Counted from the stretch's first letter, positions 11,870 through 23,355 are shown. The stretch is DNA of 64,000 bases from Lathyrus oleraceus (GCF_024323335.1 NC_066581.1:227742539-227806538); one strand, 5' to 3'. A program made the numbers and translations. Notes: generated by a model not told the origin, from the sequence alone.

Positions 11870-12793
11870 ATGGCTGGAAGAGGTAGAGACGATGCTGCGA
11901 TTGCTGAGGCTCTGGGTATGCTAGCTGGAGTACTTGGAGGGAATCCGAATGTTGTGGGAATGGGAGTTGCTCGTCAACTGAGTGAGTTCCAAAAGAACAA
12001 TCCTCCAATGTTCAAGGGAGCATACGATCCAGATGGCGCTCAGAAGTGGTTGAAGGAGATCGAGAGGATCTTCCGAGTGACTGAGTGTGCCGATAACCAG
12101 AAGGTCAGGTTCGGTACGCATATGCTGTCAGAAGAAGTAGATGATTGGTGGGTTGCTACCCGCACTGAGTTGGAATCTGCTGGGAATACTGAGATCACTT
12201 GGGCTGTGTTCAGAGAGAGATTCCTGAGGAAGTACTTTCCAGAGGATGTCAGAGGAAAGAAAGAGATAGAGTTCTTAGAATTGAAGCAGGGCAATCGGTC
12301 TGTTACTGAGTATGCTGCTAAGTTCACAGAGCTGTCGAAGTATTACACTCCCTATGATGAGGCTACTGGGGAATTCTCGAAATGTGTGAAGTTTGAGAAC
12401 GGGTTACGTCCCGAGATTAAGCAGGCTATTGGGTATCAACGGATTAGAGTGTTTTCTGATTTGGTTGACTGTTGCAGGATTTTTGAACAGGATACCAAGG
12501 CTAGAGCAGAGAGCTATCAGCAAAGGGTTGATAGGAAAGGCAAGAATCAGAATGATCGTGGGAAACCGTATGCAGCTGGCAAAGGTTTCCAGAGACAGAG
12601 TGGGATGAAGAGGACTAGTGGGGGAGACTCCAGTGCCCCTGCTAAGTGTTACAGATGTGGCCAGGCTGGACATCGTTTCCACGAGTGTACCAGTGCTGAG
12701 AAGAAGTGTTTCAAGTGTGGCAAAGGTGGTCACTTGGCTGCAGCGGTTGAAGACTATGACTTGTTTCAACTGTGGAGAGGTGGGTCATATTAG
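11870..12793 (+). pseudogene. Chromovirus gag, frameshifted in the second zinc knuckle
   Basis: The likely start is ATG 11,870 (MAGRGRDDAAIAEALG); the open frame upstream is LTR-proximal leader. A retrotransposon gag domain is evident (KWLKEIERIF, FLRKYFPEDVR, FTELSKYY). It is followed by a basic stretch and CCHC zinc knuckles (CYRCGQAGHRFHEC). The second knuckle (CFKCGKGGH) loses its last cysteine near 12,740-12,750, where the frame shifts; the third knuckle (CFNCGEVGHISPQC) is in the next frame. The reading then ends at 12,793. A small deletion is the simplest cause. Confidence 0.85.
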
Positions 12794-13256
12794 CCCACAG
12801 TGTCCTAAGCCGAAGAAAGAGAACCAGTCGGGAGGCAAGGTCTTTGCTTTATCGGGTTCTGAGACTTCTGCAGATGATCGTTTGATCCGAGGTACGTGTT
12901 ATATTAATGGCTTTCCTCTTGTAGCTATTATTGACACAGGTGCGACTCATTCCTTTATATCTTTGGATTGTGTTGTGAAACTTAAGTTAGAGATATCTGA
13001 GATGCATGGAAGTATGGTGATTGATACTCCTGCGAAGGGTTCAGTGACTACTACTTCAGTTTGTTTAAATTGTCCTTTGAGTATTTTTGGTAGAGACTTT
13101 GGGATGGACCTAGTGTGTCTTCCACTAGTGCAGATTGATGTTATTCTGGGTATGAGCTGGTTGGTGTTTAACCGAGTTTATATCAATTGTTTTGATAAAA
13201 CTGTGATCTTTCCTGAGATTGAGGAAGGGAAGAGTTTGTTTCTGTCAGCAAGGTAG
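12744..13256 (+). pseudogene. Chromovirus third zinc knuckle and aspartic protease
   Basis: Continues gag-pol in the shifted frame. The third CCHC knuckle (CFNCGEVGHISPQC) is followed by a retropepsin-like protease with the catalytic DTG in IIDTGATHSFIS and the downstream DVILGMSW block. An in-frame TAG at 13,254-13,256 ends it; the polymerase frame goes on directly from 13,257. Chromoviruses normally encode gag-pol as one ORF, so the stop is a lesion. Confidence 0.85.
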
Positions 13257-15101
13257 GTGAATGAGGCAGTAGCAGATGGGGCAGAGTTGTTTATGCTGTT
13301 AGCGACTTTGGAGGCTAAAGATAAACTTGTGATTCGCGATCTAGCCGTGGTGTGTGATTTTCCTGATGTGTTTCCAGAAGAAGTGAATGAATTACCGCCA
13401 GAGCGTGAAGTTGAGTTCTCGATTGATTTGGTACCTGGTACTAGACCGATATCGATGGCTCCGTACCGTATGTCTGCTGTTGAGTTAACTGAATTGAAGA
13501 GTCAGTTGGAAGATCTGTTGGATAAGAAATTTATTCGTCCGAGTGTGTCACCGTGGGGTGCACCAGTGTTATTGGTTAAGAAGAAAGAAGGTACTATGAG
13601 GCTGTGTGTGGACTACAGGCAACTGAATAAAGTGACGATCAAGAATCGGTATCCTTTGCCGAGGATTGATGATTTGATGGATCAGTTGGTTGGTGCGAGT
13701 GTGTTCAGCAAGATAGATTTGAGATCTGGGTATCATCAGATACGTGTGAAAACTGAGGATATTCATAAGACTGCTTTCAGGACAAGGTATGGACATTATG
13801 AGTATTCTGTAATGCCTTTTGGTGTGACTAATGCGCCTGGAGTATTTATGGAGTATATGAATAGGATTTTCCATCCGTACCTAGACAAGTTTGTTGTGGT
13901 GTTTATTGATGACATTTTGGTGTATTCGAAATCTGAAGAAGAGCATGCTGAACATTTGAGAGTGGTTTTAGGAGTTCTACGAGAAAAGAAGTTATTTGCG
14001 AAACTGTCTAAGTGTGAATTTTGGTTAGAAGAGGTTAGTTTTCTTGGTCATGTGATTTCGAGAGGTGGTGTTGCTGTTGATCCTTCTAAGATAGAAGCGG
14101 TGTCTAAGTGGGAAGCTCCTAAGTCTGTTGCTGAGATTCGAAGTTTCCTTGGTTTGGCTGGTTATTATAGGAAATTTATTGAGGGATTTTCTAAGTTGGC
14201 ATTACCGTTGACGATGTTGACTAGAAAGGGGCAAGCTTTTGTTTGGGACTCAAAATGTGAAGAAGGTTTCCAAGAGTTAAAGAAGAGGTTAACTACTGCT
14301 CCTATTCTGATATTACCGAGTTCGTCGGAATCATTTGAGGTTTACTGTGATGCTTCATTGTTGGGTTTGGGTGGTGTGTTGATGCAGAATAAGCAGGTTA
14401 TAGCTTATGCTTCGAGACAGCTGAGGGTTCATGAGAGGAACTATCCGACACACGATTTAGAGTTGGCAGCTGTGGTATTTGTTCTGAAGTTATGGAGGCA
14501 TTACTTGTACGGGTCAAGATTTGAGGTTTTCAGTGACCATAAGAGTTTAAAGTATTTGTTTGATCAGAAAGAGCTGAATATGAGACAGAGGAGATGGTTA
14601 GAGTTTCTGAAGGATTATGACTTTGGTTTGAATTACCATCCGGGTAAAGCAAACGTAGTGGCTGATGCATTGAGTCGGAAATCATTGCATATGTCTATGT
14701 TAATGGTTAGGGAATTGGATTTAATTGAGCAGTTTAGAGACTTGAGTTTGGTGTGTGAGAGTACTCACAATAGTGTTAAATTGGGAATGTTGAAGTTAAC
14801 GAGTGGTATTCTGGATGATATTAGAGAGGGTCAGAAATCCGATGTGCTTTTGGTTGATAAGTTGACTCTAGTGAATCAAGGTCAAGGTGGTGAATTCAGA
14901 GTTGATGAGAATGGTGTTTTGAGATTTGGTAATCGGGTGTGTATTCCGGATGTTATCGAACTTAAGAAGAGTATTCTTGAGGAAGGACATCGTAGTGGCC
15001 TGAGTATTCATCCTGGAGCTACGAAGATGTATCATGATTTGAAAAAGTTATTTTGGTGGCCGGGAATGAAAAGAGAAATTGCGAGTTTTGTTTATTCCTG
15101 A
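13257..15101 (+). pseudogene. Chromovirus reverse transcriptase, RNase H and start of integrase
   Basis: A 614-codon open stretch with the complete RT ([24 protein letters not shown], catalytic [11 protein letters not shown]), a connection region ([13 protein letters not shown]) and a Ty3-type RNase H ([42 protein letters not shown]). The first half of the integrase zinc domain follows ([19 protein letters not shown]). It ends at a TGA inside the zinc domain, where the next frame continues. The region that should hold the two zinc-binding cysteines is missing, consistent with a ~20-25 nt deletion near 15,100. Confidence 0.88.
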
Positions 15102-16213
15102 GTATTCATCAGAAGCCGTCTGGGCTAATGCAACCGTTGACTATTCCAGGGTGGAAGTGGGATAGTATCAGTATGGATTTTGTGTCTGGTTTGCCGAGGA
15201 CAAATAAGAATTGTGAAGCTATTTGGGTGATTGTTGACAGATTGACGAAATCGGCTCATTTCATTCCGATCAGAATGGATTATCCGTTAGAGAGATTAGT
15301 TGAGTTGTATATTGAGAAGATTGTAAGTTTGCATGGTATTCCGTCGAGTATTGTTTCGGACAGAGATCCTAGATTTACATCGAAGTTCTGGGAAGGTTTG
15401 CAAAGGGCTTTGGGAACTAAGCTGAGATTGAGTTCTGCATATCATCCGCAGACTGATGGTCAGACTGAGAGGACGATTCAGTCATTAGAGGATCTTTTGA
15501 GAGCTTGTGTTTTGGAAAAGGGAGGTGCTTGGGATTGTTATTTACCTTTGATTGAGTTTACCTACAACAATAGTTTTCATTCGAGCATTGGTATGGCACC
15601 GTTTGAAGCTTTGTATGGTAGGAGATGTCGGACACCTTTATGTTGGTATGAGTCCGGTGAGAGTGTTGTGGTTGGACCGGAGATTGTTCAACAGACTACG
15701 GAAAAGATTAAGATGATTCAGGAGAAGATGAGAATTGCTCAGGGTCGTCAGAAGAGTTATCATGACAAGAGGAGGAAGTCACTTGAGTTCCAAGAGGGAG
15801 ATCATGTGTTTCTTCGTGTTACTCCGATAACTGGAGTTGGTCGAGCTTTGAAGTCGAAGAAGTTGACACCTCGATTTATTGGTCCTTATCAGATTTTGGA
15901 GAGGATAGGGGAGGTAGCCTATCGTATCGCTTTACCGCCGTCACTTGCGAATTTGCATGAGGTGTTTCATGTGTCTCAGTTGAGGAGGTACATTCCTGAT
16001 CCGTCGCATGTAGTCCAAGTAGATGATGTACAGGTGAGAGATAACCTGACTGTTGAAACATCACCTATGAGGATCGAGGATCGAGAGTTGAAGCAGTTGC
16101 GGGGTAGAGAGATTGCCTTGGTGAAGGTAGCTTGGGGAGGACCAGCAGGTGGCAATGTGACTTGGGAACTTGAGAGTCAGATGAAGGAGTCTTATCCGGA
16201 GTTATTCGCTTGA
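15102..16213 (+). pseudogene. Chromovirus integrase core and chromodomain-like C-terminus
   Basis: Integrase catalytic core with D in SISMDFVSGLP, D in SDRDPRFTSKFW and E in QTDGQTERTIQSLE, followed by the GPY/F-like block (KLTPRFIGPYQILERIGEVAYR). The C-terminal chromodomain-like segment (LVKVAWGGPAGGNVTWELE) is of the Tekay/Del kind. In chromoviruses this segment directs integration to heterochromatin. The core looks intact, but the N-terminal HHCC zinc domain is broken upstream. Confidence 0.87.
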
Positions 16214-16242
16214 GGTATGTTTTCGAGGACGAAAACTCTTTT

Positions 16243-16255
16243 AGTGGGGGAGAGT
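16243..16255 (+). other. Chromovirus polypurine tract
   Basis: AGTGGGGGAGAGT lies directly before the 3' LTR start TGTAACACC at 16,256 and after the pol stop. Confidence 0.85.
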
Positions 16256-18203
16256 TGTAACACCCCGATTTAAAAATAAGATAATTATTTAATTTAAGTT
16301 AATATTATATTTATTAATTTAATTAAATAATTGGAATTATTGGATTATTATTATTATTATAATTGGAATAATAATTATTGGAAAATATATAAGTTGGAAA
16401 TAAGAAAAAGAGTCCCATTTGGAAAATAAAGGGTTTCACGTGAAAAGCAGAGAAGCGGCTGAAAAGAGGAAAAGGGCAAAGGGGACAGAGCAAGAGGAAG
16501 AAGGTTGGAGAAGAGAAAAGCTTGAAGCTTAAAGATTCGCCGGATTAACTCAGGTAAGGGGGTTTATCGTCGTTTAATGGGTATTATGGGTTAGCATGTA
16601 ATGGGTAGTGATAAACCGTTGAATTGACCCTAATTTGGGATTTGGAATGCTGAGAAATTGTGATGAATAAGTTGTGTGAAAACTGTAATTGAATCGATAA
16701 TGGTGTGTGTCGTAAACTGCTGGACGTGTAGCTTTTTACGGAATTGGAATCGGAGGTCCGGAAGTCCTCCAACGGTGGAAAATGCGGAGAATTCTGCATT
16801 CTGCTTTGTGTTAGCGCAGGAACAGCTTTCTGTCTTGCGTTAACCGGTTAACCCAGGGCGTTAACCGGTTAACACTGTTATAAATTGTGAAAAACTGCTG
16901 TTTTGTCTGCGTTAACCGGTTAACCCAGGGCGTTAACCGGTTAACACTGTTAAGTTTTGGGCAGGAAGCGTGTTTGTGCTGCGTTAACCGGTTAACCCAG
17001 GGCGTTAACCGGTTAACACTGTTGAAAAGTGGAAAAATGGATATTTTAAATGTTATGTGTATATGTGATGATTGGCCTATATCGGTGTGTGATATAGTAG
17101 GGATTATTCCCGCTGTTTTGAGCAGTATAGGTATTAGTAGAGTGTGCTAATACTGTGATTAATTAATTGACACGATATGATGTTTGATGAATGTGTGGAT
17201 GATGTATGATGGTATGCATAATGCTATGAGTGTATATATTACGCATGTGTTTGTGAATGGACTATTTTATGGCTTAGAGTGTGAGCATATGTCCATTGTG
17301 GATTATTGTTGATGATGTTGCATTGCTAGGTGAATTAGCATGCATATTGTGGCCTTTATGGTGGTAGCTAATTCCCATGGTGAGGAATTAGTGATGTTAG
17401 TCATTTTGGACTGTTGTTGATGTTTGCATGCTAGGTGAAGTAGCGTGCATAGCATGGCCCTTGGGGTGGTAGCTAATTCCCATGGTGAGGAATTAGTGAT
17501 GTGAGTCACTAGGTCTCAAATGAGTGGGACTAGTGAGCTTGGTAGCCGTACTTGGATTTGGTCGGTGAAGTTGAACTATATGTTCACGAATAGTCGGTAC
17601 CGCATGCATGGAGTTTCATTGCATAGTGTATGTATGGCGTATAATATGAATGGATGTATTCCAGTATGATACGTGTGTTTGTGTTGATATTGAGTATGAG
17701 TTGCATTGGTATTGAGTATGATATTTGAGTTGATGTGCCGTTACTGAATGTGTGATGTGATTAGGGTGATTAATGTGTTAAATTACTTAACATGACATGA
17801 TATTTTATAATGCTTATTATATCGATTGAGGAACTCACCCTTACAACTATTTTTCAGGTAACGAGCAGTGATTGAGTAGAAGCTAGTGCTTGGAGTCTAG
17901 TGTAGTCTCCTTAGTGGGTCATGCTCTGGTAGATGTAACATCGGGATGGGATGTTTTAAAAGTTTATTGTTGGTTGTGAACCAGTTTACATGTAATATGC
18001 TACATGTTTTGAATGATCGATTTGATCTCTATCCGCTGCGTATTGTGCAATGCTTTATGTTTTGAATTAAATAATGAGCATGACCAAATATTATGGTGAA
18101 TGGTGTGAAGTGTTTGTGTGACACCCTTAATTGCATATTTACTCTGATTGATATATGTTGCTATTTTAATTAAATATTTGGGGTAATTTAGAAGGGTGTT
18201 ACA
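16256..18203 (+). repeat. Chromovirus 3' LTR
   Basis: 1948 bp, same length as the 5' LTR. I see about six differences: one near 10,469/16,923, one near 10,986/17,440, one near 11,098/17,552 and three near 11,700-11,712. The six GTTAACCGGTTAAC palindromes are unchanged (16,839-17,017). Confidence 0.92.
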
Positions 18204-18208
18204 CATAG

Positions 18209-18958
18209 CATACTTAACACTGAGTTTGCTGGCCACCAACTTACCTTTCAGAGGCCACTTTCTGACTTGATTAGCAGTGATGACTTGACAGATTGTGTTG
18301 TCAGTCACCTCAAGCTCAGGTTGAGCTACATCAGGTCTTCCCAAATACAGGTTGATTACTGAGGGAGAGAAGTTCACACACTTTCCTCGCACATATACTT
18401 TTCTGAATTCCCTAGACTTTCCATCTGCACATTCCTTAGACACATTGACAATAAACTCCTTTACTAAAGTCTCATAGCACTTTGAGAGTTGAGTCACAGT
18501 TTTCATTAACCCTGCCTCTTGAATAAGGTCTACAATCTCCTTACACTCCAGGGCATTCTGAGCCAGTTCCCTCTCCAAGGCCAGCCTCTTGTGATAGACA
18601 TACTTCCACCTGTTCACACTAGAAGCAAAATGGAATGACACGTTGTCAATATGTACCTCAGGGACACTAGCAGCCAACTTGCTAGCGGTTGGCTTCTTCT
18701 TTGACAGAGATGTTGTGACATCACATGGGACATCTGAATCAGACTCCACAACAACATACTTGGTCTTCATTTTCTTGGGCACCTCTTTGCTCCAAGATTT
18801 CGCAGGCCCATGCCCTTTCCTTTTGAGGGAACTCTCTGTCACCTTTGGATTGGAAGAAGTTGCCACATCAATCTTCCCTTTTGGGGACCTCTGTACCACA
18901 GTCTTCTTTTCTCTCCTAGTCCTAACCCTTTTGGCTATGCTAGGGACAACTGAGGTCA
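18209..18958 (-). pseudogene. SIRE envelope-like protein, middle part
   Basis: Middle ~250 residues of the SIRE envelope-like ORF. It begins with a basic segment (IAKRVRTRREKK, nuclear-signal-like), then Ser/Lys-rich sequence. A helical domain follows (HFASSVNRWKYVYHKRLALE, FIVNVSKEC, RKVYVRGKCVNFSPSVINLYLG) of the kind annotated as a putative plant transposon protein domain. A frameshift near 18,985 separates it from the N-terminus, and the chromovirus interrupts it at 18,204. The extra residues read beyond 18,204 are chromovirus LTR. Confidence 0.8.
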
Positions 18959-19450
18959 ACAGTTCATTATCAGAGAACTCACCAGATTAACTGTGTCAGC
19001 TTTAGGGTTGTCACTGACATCATGAGTGACACGGACTGCCTCACTACCCACTTTCTCTAAGGGTTTGTCAGTATTTGACCCCTTATGAGCATCATTTTGC
19101 TTAGACTCGTCAGAGGCATTCTTTCTTAAGACTACTGCGTTTTCTTGACATGCAACATTATCAGGTATGATAGTGTTTAAGGGAATGGAGACCCCAGGAA
19201 CCTTATGATTACCAGATAGTATCCCAGTCACCATAGTTGCAATGGCATTGTGCACATACCTGGAGCCTTCCCTGGTTTGTTCATCAAGTGCGATTTCTGA
19301 GGAGAATCCGGAGACCGTTTCTTTAGGTCTTCTTGCATGAGACGTCTTTGCAGCGTCAACCACAGGATCTTCCCGGTTAGGGTTGCAAGACTCAGAGTTG
19401 GAGGAATCAGACATGGTTGTGTAGGAAGTTGAGTCGGATTGGTGCGACAT
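18956..19450 (-). pseudogene. SIRE envelope-like protein, N-terminal part
   Basis: Probable start at ATG 19,450 (MSHQSDSTSYTTMS); the frame is open upstream to 19,633, but that part lacks SIRE-like sequence. The segment is low-complexity, Ser/Asp/Asn-rich and likely disordered. It runs into a frameshift around 18,985, after which the next frame (18,958 downward) continues the protein. I see no strong signal peptide, so the name envelope-like rests on position and family only. Confidence 0.7.
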
Positions 19451-19639
19451 GATGAATATCTCGGAGGATAGATGAATAGTTTCTTTGAGAGAAAGTTTGC
19501 AAGACTGAAAGTTGAAACGATGGAATAGGAAACGCTTGTTGCACGAGCAATGTCTATTATTTGTTGACCAATCAGAGTGCACTATCAATTGTTTAATAAG
19601 TTGACTTACTAAACAGTAAATAACTAACATCATTAGTTG

Positions 19640-20010
19640 CTATAATTTCTCAGAAGCGCTCATTCCCTCTTTGCCCCTAACTTTGTCAAACTGAGTAGCA
19701 TCCAATGTCATGACAGTCTGAGTGACATTGTACTCAGTCTGCATCTGGTTCATCCATACCAGTGGTGAACACCTGCTACCAGAAGCTAGGTACTTAGCTT
19801 CTGCAGTGGACAATGATACACACTTCTATTCTCCCTTGCTACTACACCATTTTGATGAGGTCCAATAGGTGAGGATAACTCATGGCTTTCAATCTGACAT
19901 TTTCCACAGCCTTTTCTTTCATCCATAAGCAGATTTGGGATTCCTCTAATTGCTTCCTTGGATATGATCTTCTTCATTCCTCTTAAATGAAGTTGTCCAA
20001 GTCTTCCATG
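19640..20010 (-). pseudogene. SIRE pol remnant: pre-integrase, integrase end and RNase H scraps
   Basis: In sense, the GAG-pre-integrase motif (MKKIISKEAIRGIP, CGKCQI) jumps directly to the end of the integrase core (PHQNGVVARENR, with A where E of VVERKNR is usual). After a second jump and frame change it reads RNase H sequence (LSTAEAKYLASGS, LVWMNQMQTEYN). Most of integrase and all RT motifs are absent, a loss of roughly 2.5-3 kb compared with complete SIRE elements. Without RT this copy cannot move by itself. Confidence 0.8.
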
Positions 20011-20400
20011 TCACAGCTTCACTTCCTGCTCTTCCTTGGCTAAGGGGCACTTTGAGGAGTAGTGTGAGACTTTAGATTCCCATAGATAACTGTTATCTTT
20101 GAATATGGCTCCTCTCATAACTTCCTGATTGCAGCCATTCATCACCACACATCCTTCCTTAGTGAACTGTACATTGAAGCCTTGATCACATAGCTGGCTT
20201 ATGCTGATGAGATTAGCAGTTAGTCCTTTTACTAACAGCACATTACTCAGTTTTGGAACTCCAGGACAATCCAGCTTACCAACACCCTTGATTTCTCCTT
20301 TAGCTCCATCACCAAATGTCACATACCTGGTAGCATGAGGTTGTAGATCCACCAATAAGTTGCTCATCCCAGTCATATGTCTTGAGCAGCCACTATCAAA
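20011..20400 (-). pseudogene. SIRE aspartic protease and linker
   Basis: Contains the copia protease active site (WYFDSGCSRHMTG, near 20,370-20,400). The typical copia stretch follows (GDGAKGEIKGVG, LSNVLLVKGLTANLISISQLCDQG). The frame stays open to a stop at 20,011. The function would be processing of gag-pol in the virus-like particle. Confidence 0.85.
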
Positions 20401-20967
20401 ATACCAGTCTTGTCTGGTAGATGGCCTTGGAGATGTGTGAGCTAGTTTAGCAACCCATTGTTGTTTCTCAATGGGGATATTATGCTTAGATGCCTGCTGC
20501 TTAGGTCTGACTTGAGGTGTCTGATTAGAAACCCACTTTTATTTCTTAATGGGGGCATTATGCTTAGATGCCTTCTCCTTAGGTCTGACTTGAGTAGTCT
20601 GGTTAGGATAACCATGCAGCCTGTAGCAGAAAGGTTTTATGTGACCAAATCTACCACAGTAGTGACATCTCCATCTCTGAAATTTCTTCTTTTGATGGTT
20701 ACTCATCCTGGTTCCCTGATGTTGAGACATCGGTTGTGAGTTCTGCTTGAGTTTCTGAACTTCAGCCTTTGATCTTTTGAGTTCAGTTGAGGATTTCTTA
20801 GCAAAGCCTAAACCAGACATGGTTCCTGACTTCTGTCCCACCTTTAGAATCTCTTCCAAGGTGTCAGTTCCTTTATTCAGCATTCTGATGGATTTAGTCA
20901 TTTGTTCTAGCTTAGATGTCAGTAAAGATATCTCACCATTCAGACCATCTATGACTGTCAGCTGCTT
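20401..20967 (-). pseudogene. SIRE gag, C-terminal part with second zinc knuckle
   Basis: Follows a stop at 20,968 in the same frame. It has a helical stretch (GEISLLTSKLEQMTK, FAKKSSTELKRSKAEVQKLK) and a CCHC knuckle, CHYCGRFGHIKPFC. A near-repeat comes next: NQTTQVRPKEKASKHNAPIKK and a diverged second copy, encoded by an internal ~80-bp duplication at 20,460-20,610. Confidence 0.8.
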
Positions 20968-21835
20968 CTATTTCTCACCTTCCAGCTCTTTGATGAGTTT
21001 CTTCTGCTTTTCTCCTTGGATACACACTTCTGCACTTTTAACACATAGTTCTTTATATGAAGCAGCAAGTTCATCAAAGGTAAGTTCATCTCCACTTGAG
21101 TCATCATCAGAGGCACAGACACTGGTCAGAGCAGTGACATGTTTAGCAGATTCTCCTTCAGTTTCACTCTCAGAATCTCCTTCGGACCAGGTGACAGATA
21201 ACCCTTTCTTTTGCATCTTGAGGAAGGTAGGGCATTCAGCTTTAATATGACCATAACCTTCACATCCATGGCACTGGATTCCCTTGCCTTGAGTGACCTT
21301 TTCTTCATATTTTGACCTTCTACTGATGTCAGATGAAGAATTCTTGACATTAGGTCTACCCTGTTGATCAACCTTCTTTATGAACTTGTTGAACTGTCTT
21401 CCAAGCATGGCTATGGCTTCTGAAATGCTTTCATTCCCTCCAATGTTTCCTTCTTCTGAATCCCCTTCAGTATTTGATACAAAAGCTATGCTTTTGTTCT
21501 TCTTTTCAGCATCCTCACATAAGCCCATTTCAAAGGTTTGGAGTGAACCAATAAGCTCATCAACCTTCATATTGCTGATATCTTGAGCCTCTTCTATGGA
21601 TGTGACCTTCATGGCAAATCTCTTTGGCAATGATCTTAGAATCTTTCTTACAAGTTTCTCTTCGGCCATTTTCTCACCTAAGCCACTAGAAGTGTTGGCA
21701 ATTTCAAGAATATTCATGTGGAAGTCATGAATAGTCTCATCCTCTTTCATCCTCGGATTTTCAAACTTGGTGGTCAGCATCTGAAGTTTAGACATCCTCA
21801 CCTTGGGGTACCTTCATGAGTTATCTTGAGGGTAT
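20968..21835 (-). pseudogene. SIRE gag, middle part with first zinc knuckle
   Basis: Reads MSKLQMLTTKFENPRMKEDE, then the copia gag core (LRSLPKRFAMKVTSIEEAQD, KVDELIGSLQTFE) and the knuckle CHGCEGYGHIKAEC. A coiled-coil-like acidic stretch (SFDELAASYKEL-like, KLIKELEGEK) ends at a stop at 20,968. Upstream it is cut by Cyclops at 21,836. Between that junction and the MSKLQ block one base is missing near 21,800, which shifts the frame. Confidence 0.85.
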
Positions 21836-23334
21836 TGTTAGATGCCCAAAAGTGCTTATTTGAGCTATCATATGTGGGCATCTTTTACTCTTTTTCCTTG
21901 CTAAAATTGTCAAAACCACATTTGTTTTACATGGAATGCATTACATTGATAAACAAGCTTGGTGCCTTTGATTTGTGTGTTATTGTGCAGGAAAAAGGCA
22001 TGAACTAATTGAAAATGAAGACACAAGAAAATTGGCAAAGGAACCAAAGAATACAAGCATTTCATCAGCCTGCTCGCTAGGCGAGGCTGTGGCGAAGCAC
22101 TGCTTCGCTAGGCGAGCTCCAGGCGAAAAGCCCCAGTAAATTGACAAATTAATTCGCCAGGCGAGCTGAAGGCGAAGGTGGTAGCGAGTTCATTCTGTTT
22201 TGGTGAAAAACGCAGCCAGCACTCACTCGCTAGGCGAAACTCTAGCGAGTCCCCAGCGAGCATTCCAGTAGCAAAACCTCTCAACCTCGCTGGGGCGAAG
22301 GTTGAAGTGTGTCCTTCGCTAGGCGAAGGTATGTTCGCTAGGCGAACATGACAGTTCAGCAGACCCTGTTTTCTCTGGGCGCAGGGGCCTTATGTGCCCA
22401 TATTAGACCCTCGCTAGGCGAGCCATTCTGCTCGCCTAGCGAACATGACAGCCCAGCAGTGGTCTATAAGTAGCAGGTGCCACTTTTGAGCACCATACCT
22501 TAGTTTTACCTCATTTTTCCACTTTTGTACTTTCTTCTAGATATTTTTGCAGCATTGTTCTTGGGAGCTTTTATGCCCTAATTTTCATTTCTCTTCATCT
22601 TAGAACCATCTTCTACAAAAAGAAGGTGGATTCCCATCCAACTTCGATTATCCGACTTGGATGTTGATCAACCTTCTTTCCTTACTTGCCGACCAAGCTA
22701 CCATGAAAATGAGTAGCTAAGTCATCCATTTGTCAAGGTTAGATGTAGGTGATTACTAGCTTTGTGTGTAAATGTAAGGATCCTCATATGTAAACTCTTT
22801 AATGGTAAATATATGATGAAAACTTTGTTTCTATTTAAAACTCTTTGTGTTGGTTTATGATCGAGAGATGTTTACCGACTCTTGACCTAGGTTTTCATCC
22901 AAACTTGTTTGTTAGCTAGAGATAGTAATGAATGATTTTGTTCACCATAAGGTTGAACCAAAAAGTTGTCATTTTGATAGATTGTGTTCGAGAGAAACAA
23001 TGGATCAAAATGGAAAAACTCACAATGTGTGTTCGAGAGAAACATATTGAGAGGACTTTGTGAAATTATTTATCATCTAAAGGAGTTTATAAGATTGTTG
23101 ACCGAGCAAATACATGCAAAGTGATCATTGAAACCTAACTTTGACAATATTTCTCATTTAATCAAACCATAACTTTTACCGCAATTTATTACTTTTTATG
23201 CAAGATAACTTGATTAAAAACAAAACCCTATTGTTACATTGAGCTACGATTAATACAACCATCGAACGGCGGTGATATCTTACAATCCCTGTGGATACGA
23301 TAACAAAAACCCGACACGAAAAATACTTTCAACA
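21836..23334 (+). repeat. Cyclops 5' LTR
   Basis: 1499 bp. A cluster of short inverted repeats around the core CGCTAGGCG fills 22,070-22,445. A possible TATA-like box is TCTATAAGTA near 22,464, about 20 bp after the hairpin cluster. The remainder is T-rich leader-like sequence ending TACTTTCAACA. Confidence 0.93.
22072..22445 (+). repeat. Cluster of CGC-TAG-GCG short hairpins in Cyclops 5' LTR
   Basis: At least six inverted repeats share the core CGC-TAG-GCG, with arms that vary together. Arms are CCTTCGC/GCGAAGG at 22,313-22,329, ATGTTCGC/GCGAACAT at 22,331-22,349, CTCGC/GCGAG at 22,073-22,085 and again at 22,410-22,422, plus weaker copies near 22,103 and 22,225. The last copy (22,431-22,444) is in reverse orientation. 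The same cluster is in the 3' LTR at about 32,831-33,204. Confidence 0.9.
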
Positions 23335-23337
23335 AAA

Positions 23338-23355
23338 TGGCGCCGTTGCCGGGGA
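23338..23355 (+). other. Cyclops primer-binding site (tRNA-Asp type)
   Basis: TGGCGCCGTTGCCGGGGA begins three bases after the 5' LTR. This sequence is the usual primer site of Athila/Cyclops elements. Confidence 0.93.

Larger units (their letters stand above)
9802..18203 (+). mobile_element. Tekay/Del-type chromovirus (Peabody-like) Ty3/gypsy element, 8402 bp
   Basis: Plus-strand Ty3/gypsy element with two LTRs of 1948 bp (9802-11,749 and 16,256-18,203), both TGTAACACC...GTGTTACA. It has a 5-bp target duplication CATAG (9797-9801, 18,204-18,208), a Met-type primer site and a purine tract. It encodes gag, protease, RT, RNase H, integrase and a C-terminal chromodomain-like segment. The LTRs differ at about six positions by eye (~0.3%), so the insertion is young, yet gag-pol carries a frameshift, a stop and a small deletion. 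It interrupts the SIRE envelope-like ORF. Confidence 0.92.

Noticed and set aside
9797..18208. The chromovirus and the Ogre-type solo LTR both have the target duplication CATAG and start with TGTAA.
   Set aside because: The two elements lie in different contexts (SIRE ORF and copia RNase H) and share no further sequence. A shared 5-mer is most easily chance.
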